From positions 62,001-126,000 of the forward strand of contig NZ_FBXK01000005.1 in NCBI RefSeq assembly GCF_900013425.1: a stretch of DNA of 64,000 nt, given 5' to 3'. The notes under the pieces were generated by a model. The model did not search any database. It worked only from the letters and a program-made list of their open reading frames with translations, and was not told the origin of the DNA. Numbering within the stretch: the stretch's first letter is position 1; every line of letters starts with the position of its first letter. Of this stretch, positions 62,180 through 64,000 are shown in pieces. The position numbers were made by a program, and so were the translations under genes. The DNA is from Sphingobium sp. Z007. Its GTDB lineage: Bacteria; Pseudomonadota; Alphaproteobacteria; Sphingomonadales; Sphingomonadaceae.

Positions 62180-64000
62180 ATGCCTTTCAGTTTCAAATCA
62201 TCCTCTGCGCTAGGCGCGATCATGGCCGTCATGCTGGCCGCGCCGGCCTTTGCGCAGGCCGATCAGGCGGCGCCGCAGGCTGCGCCGCAAGAGGCGCCAC
62301 TATTCCCCGAAGACATCGTCGTCACCGCCGAACGGCGCGAATCGACGGTGCGCGAAGTGCCTTTTTCGATCGCGGCCTTTGGTGGCGAATTGCTGCGTGA
62401 GGCGCAGGTCTATAGCCCCGCCGCGCTGACGCAGCAGATGCCCGGCATCACCGTCAACACCGCCGACAAGTCGCTCTCGATCGTCGCGATCCGCGGCAAT
62501 GTGTCGACCTTTCGCACCGCCACGCTGGACACGCCGGTCGCCTATTTCATGGACGACGTTTATTATGTGTTCAACAACGACCTGAACGCCAATTTCTACG
62601 ACACCAACCGCGTCGAAGTGCTGCGCGGGCCGCAGGGCACGCTGTTCGGGCGCAACGTGGTGGGCGGCGCGATCGCCGTCATCACCAACAATCCTGACTT
62701 CAAGGATGATTATTACGCGCAGATCACCGGTGGCAATGGCGGCTATGTGCGGACCGAGGGCATGGTCAACGGCACGCTGGTCGATGACAAGATCGCCGGC
62801 CGCTTCGCCTTCAGCACCGAACATAATGACGGCCTGATCGACACGCCCAACCAGTCGGGCAGCTATGGCAAGTCGGACAGCTATTCCGCGCGCGGCAAAT
62901 TGCTGTTCCAGCCGACCGACACGCTCAAGATCGTCCTGTCGGGCGACTATAGCTATACCAAGGGCAATGGCGGCGCGATCCAGCTGGGCATCGGCGGTGT
63001 GCAGCGGATTCCCGCGACCTTCGGCGATTATGATGATGACAAGTGGACCAACAACGACTTCGTATCCTCGCCCTATCGCCAGCGTTTGCGCGGCGGCTAT
63101 CTGCGCGGCGACCTGGACCTGCTGGGCGGCACGCTGACGTCGATCACCGGCTATCGCCTGAATGACAGCCGCGCGATCAACGACGACGTGCCGGTTGCGA
63201 CCCAGGTGCCGGTGTTCGATCGCCGCCAGGTGGTGAAGAACCGCAGCTTCACGCAGGAACTGCGCTTTGCCTCCGCGCCAGGCCGTTTCTCTTATGTCGT
63301 GGGTGCCTATTTCCTGTCGGCCGACGTGTCGACCACCAACATCTTTTTCTACAGCCCGCTGCCCGGATCGGCCGTGCCCGCCAGCATTCGCCGCAACCCT
63401 GACGTGACCAACATCACGCGCGTGCAGGAAGGCAATGTCCGAAGCCTGGCCGTGTTCGGCGAAGCGACGTTCGAGATCACCGACAAGCTGGCCGTCGTGG
63501 CCGGTGGCCGTTACACGTCGGACCGCAAGAAGATTGACTATCACGCCTTCTCGACCACGGACGCGGGCGCGATCCCGGGCTTCGGCTTCCCAGGGGAAGT
63601 GTTCGCGTCGGGCGGCAAGACCTGGAACGCCTTCACGCCGCGCTTCACCGTCAAGTTCGAGCCGATGGACAAGGTCAACATCTATGCGACCTATGCCAAG
63701 GGCTTCAAGTCGGGTGGCTTTGTCGACAATGCCTATCGTGATCCCACCATCCCGCTGGAACCGGAAAAGGCGGAAAATTACGAAATCGGCGCCAAGTCGC
63801 GCCTGTTCGACAACAGGCTGGACCTGAACGTCGCGCTGTTCCGGCAGACGACCAAGAATCTCCAGAATTTCTCCGGCGCGGGCGGTATTGCCCATACCTA
63901 TAATGGTACGCTGAAAATGAAGGGGCTGGAGGTCGAATCCGTCGTCCGTCCGGTCGAGGATCTGCGCCTGACCGCCAATTACACGCATCTGGTGGGCAAA
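62180..64000 (+). CDS. TonB-dependent receptor, N-terminal part
   Basis: The first 607 residues of an outer-membrane receptor; the rest lies beyond the window. The signal peptide is about 1-26 (AAPAFAQADQ), a short Ala/Pro/Gln linker follows, then the TonB box region DIVVTAERRE, the plug (LRGPQGTLFGRNVVGGAIAV) and barrel strands to YTHLVGK. The LRGPQGTLFGRN form is typical of the large sphingomonad receptor family linked to catabolic loci. AAGGGAG nine bases before ATG 62180 supports the start. It is divergent from the Rieske oxygenase and probably imports the pathway's substrate. Confidence 0.95.
   Translation, partial: MPFSFKSSSALGAIMAVMLAAPAFAQADQAAPQAAPQEAPLFPEDIVVTAERRESTVREVPFSIAAFGGELLREAQVYSPAALTQQMPGITVNTADKSLSIVAIRGNVSTFRTATLDTPVAYFMDDVYYVFNNDLNANFYDTNRVEVLRGPQGTLFGRNVVGGAIAVITNNPDFKDDYYAQITGGNGGYVRTEGMVNGTLVDDKIAGRFAFSTEHNDGLIDTPNQSGSYGKSDSYSARGKLLFQPTDTLKIVLSGDYSYTKGNGGAIQLGIGGVQRIPATFGDYDDDKWTNNDFVSSPYRQRLRGGYLRGDLDLLGGTLTSITGYRLNDSRAINDDVPVATQVPVFDRRQVVKNRSFTQELRFASAPGRFSYVVGAYFLSADVSTTNIFFYSPLPGSAVPASIRRNPDVTNITRVQEGNVRSLAVFGEATFEITDKLAVVAGGRYTSDRKKIDYHAFSTTDAGAIPGFGFPGEVFASGGKTWNAFTPRFTVKFEPMDKVNIYATYAKGFKSGGFVDNAYRDPTIPLEPEKAENYEIGAKSRLFDNRLDLNVALFRQTTKNLQNFSGAGGIAHTYNGTLKMKGLEVESVVRPVEDLRLTANYTHLVGK

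Overview
This window is chromosomal DNA from an alphaproteobacterium of the sphingomonad group (Sphingobium/Sphingomonas-like). The evidence is high GC content, a CrtZ carotenoid hydroxylase, an ATP12-type F1-ATPase assembly factor, an alpha-type SspB, HspQ, two TonB-dependent receptors, a beta-propeller phytase, and short REP-like repeats of a type common in sphingomonads. The genus is an inference from gene content; there is no rRNA here to confirm it. The window opens inside lepA and closes inside a TonB-dependent receptor gene.

Region 1 (1-13.4 kb) is mostly housekeeping. It holds the lepA 3' end, a PH-domain membrane protein, an HNH-like protein behind a possible leader ORF, a GDYXXLXY/DUF2157 pair, an Lrp regulator divergent from a DMT exporter, a tightly overlapping run crcB-rluC-HAD phosphatase-membrane protein-ATP12 chaperone, a TPR protein, and two L,D-transpeptidases flanking a small lipoprotein. 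Region 2 (13.4-32.7 kb) holds a histone-deacetylase-like amidohydrolase, a histidine operon (hisB-yciI-hisH-hisA-hisF, then a PEP-CTERM protein gene and hisE), sspB, rlmJ, fumC, gmk, a MidA-type methyltransferase with lgt, crtZ, an MscS channel, a cystathionine beta-lyase/sulfurtransferase pair, a proline-rich membrane protein and queF.

Region 3 (32.8-46.3 kb) is more accessory. It has a secreted M1 aminopeptidase, an intact IS5-family element, a CoA-transferase, a phytase lipoprotein divergent from a TonB receptor, an OPT transporter, an SGNH hydrolase with hspQ, and a tRNA-Ser(CGA) next to the decayed tail of a large serine recombinase, probably the scar of an integrated element.

Region 4 (46.3-64 kb) is a catabolic block. 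It contains etfBA, a divergent FadR-type GntR regulator, a CaiB-type CoA-transferase, a GAF-PAS-GGDEF diguanylate cyclase, an acyl-CoA dehydrogenase and a LysR regulator with two tandem HTH domains. A leftward six-gene run follows: Rieske oxygenase, PDR-type reductase, AAHS transporter, GMC oxidoreductase, aldehyde dehydrogenase, small HTH protein. A TonB receptor diverges from it. Together these could take up a substrate, hydroxylate or O-demethylate it, oxidise alcohol to aldehyde to acid, load CoA and dehydrogenate the acyl-CoA with electrons passed to ETF. FadR-like palindromes with core TGGTCNGACCA lie in the promoter regions of etfBA and of the Rieske/TonB receptor divergon, with near matches before the acyl-CoA dehydrogenase and the CaiB gene. 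They suggest one regulon spanning about 14 kb. This shared-operator catabolic regulon is the most interesting feature of the window; its substrate is unknown.
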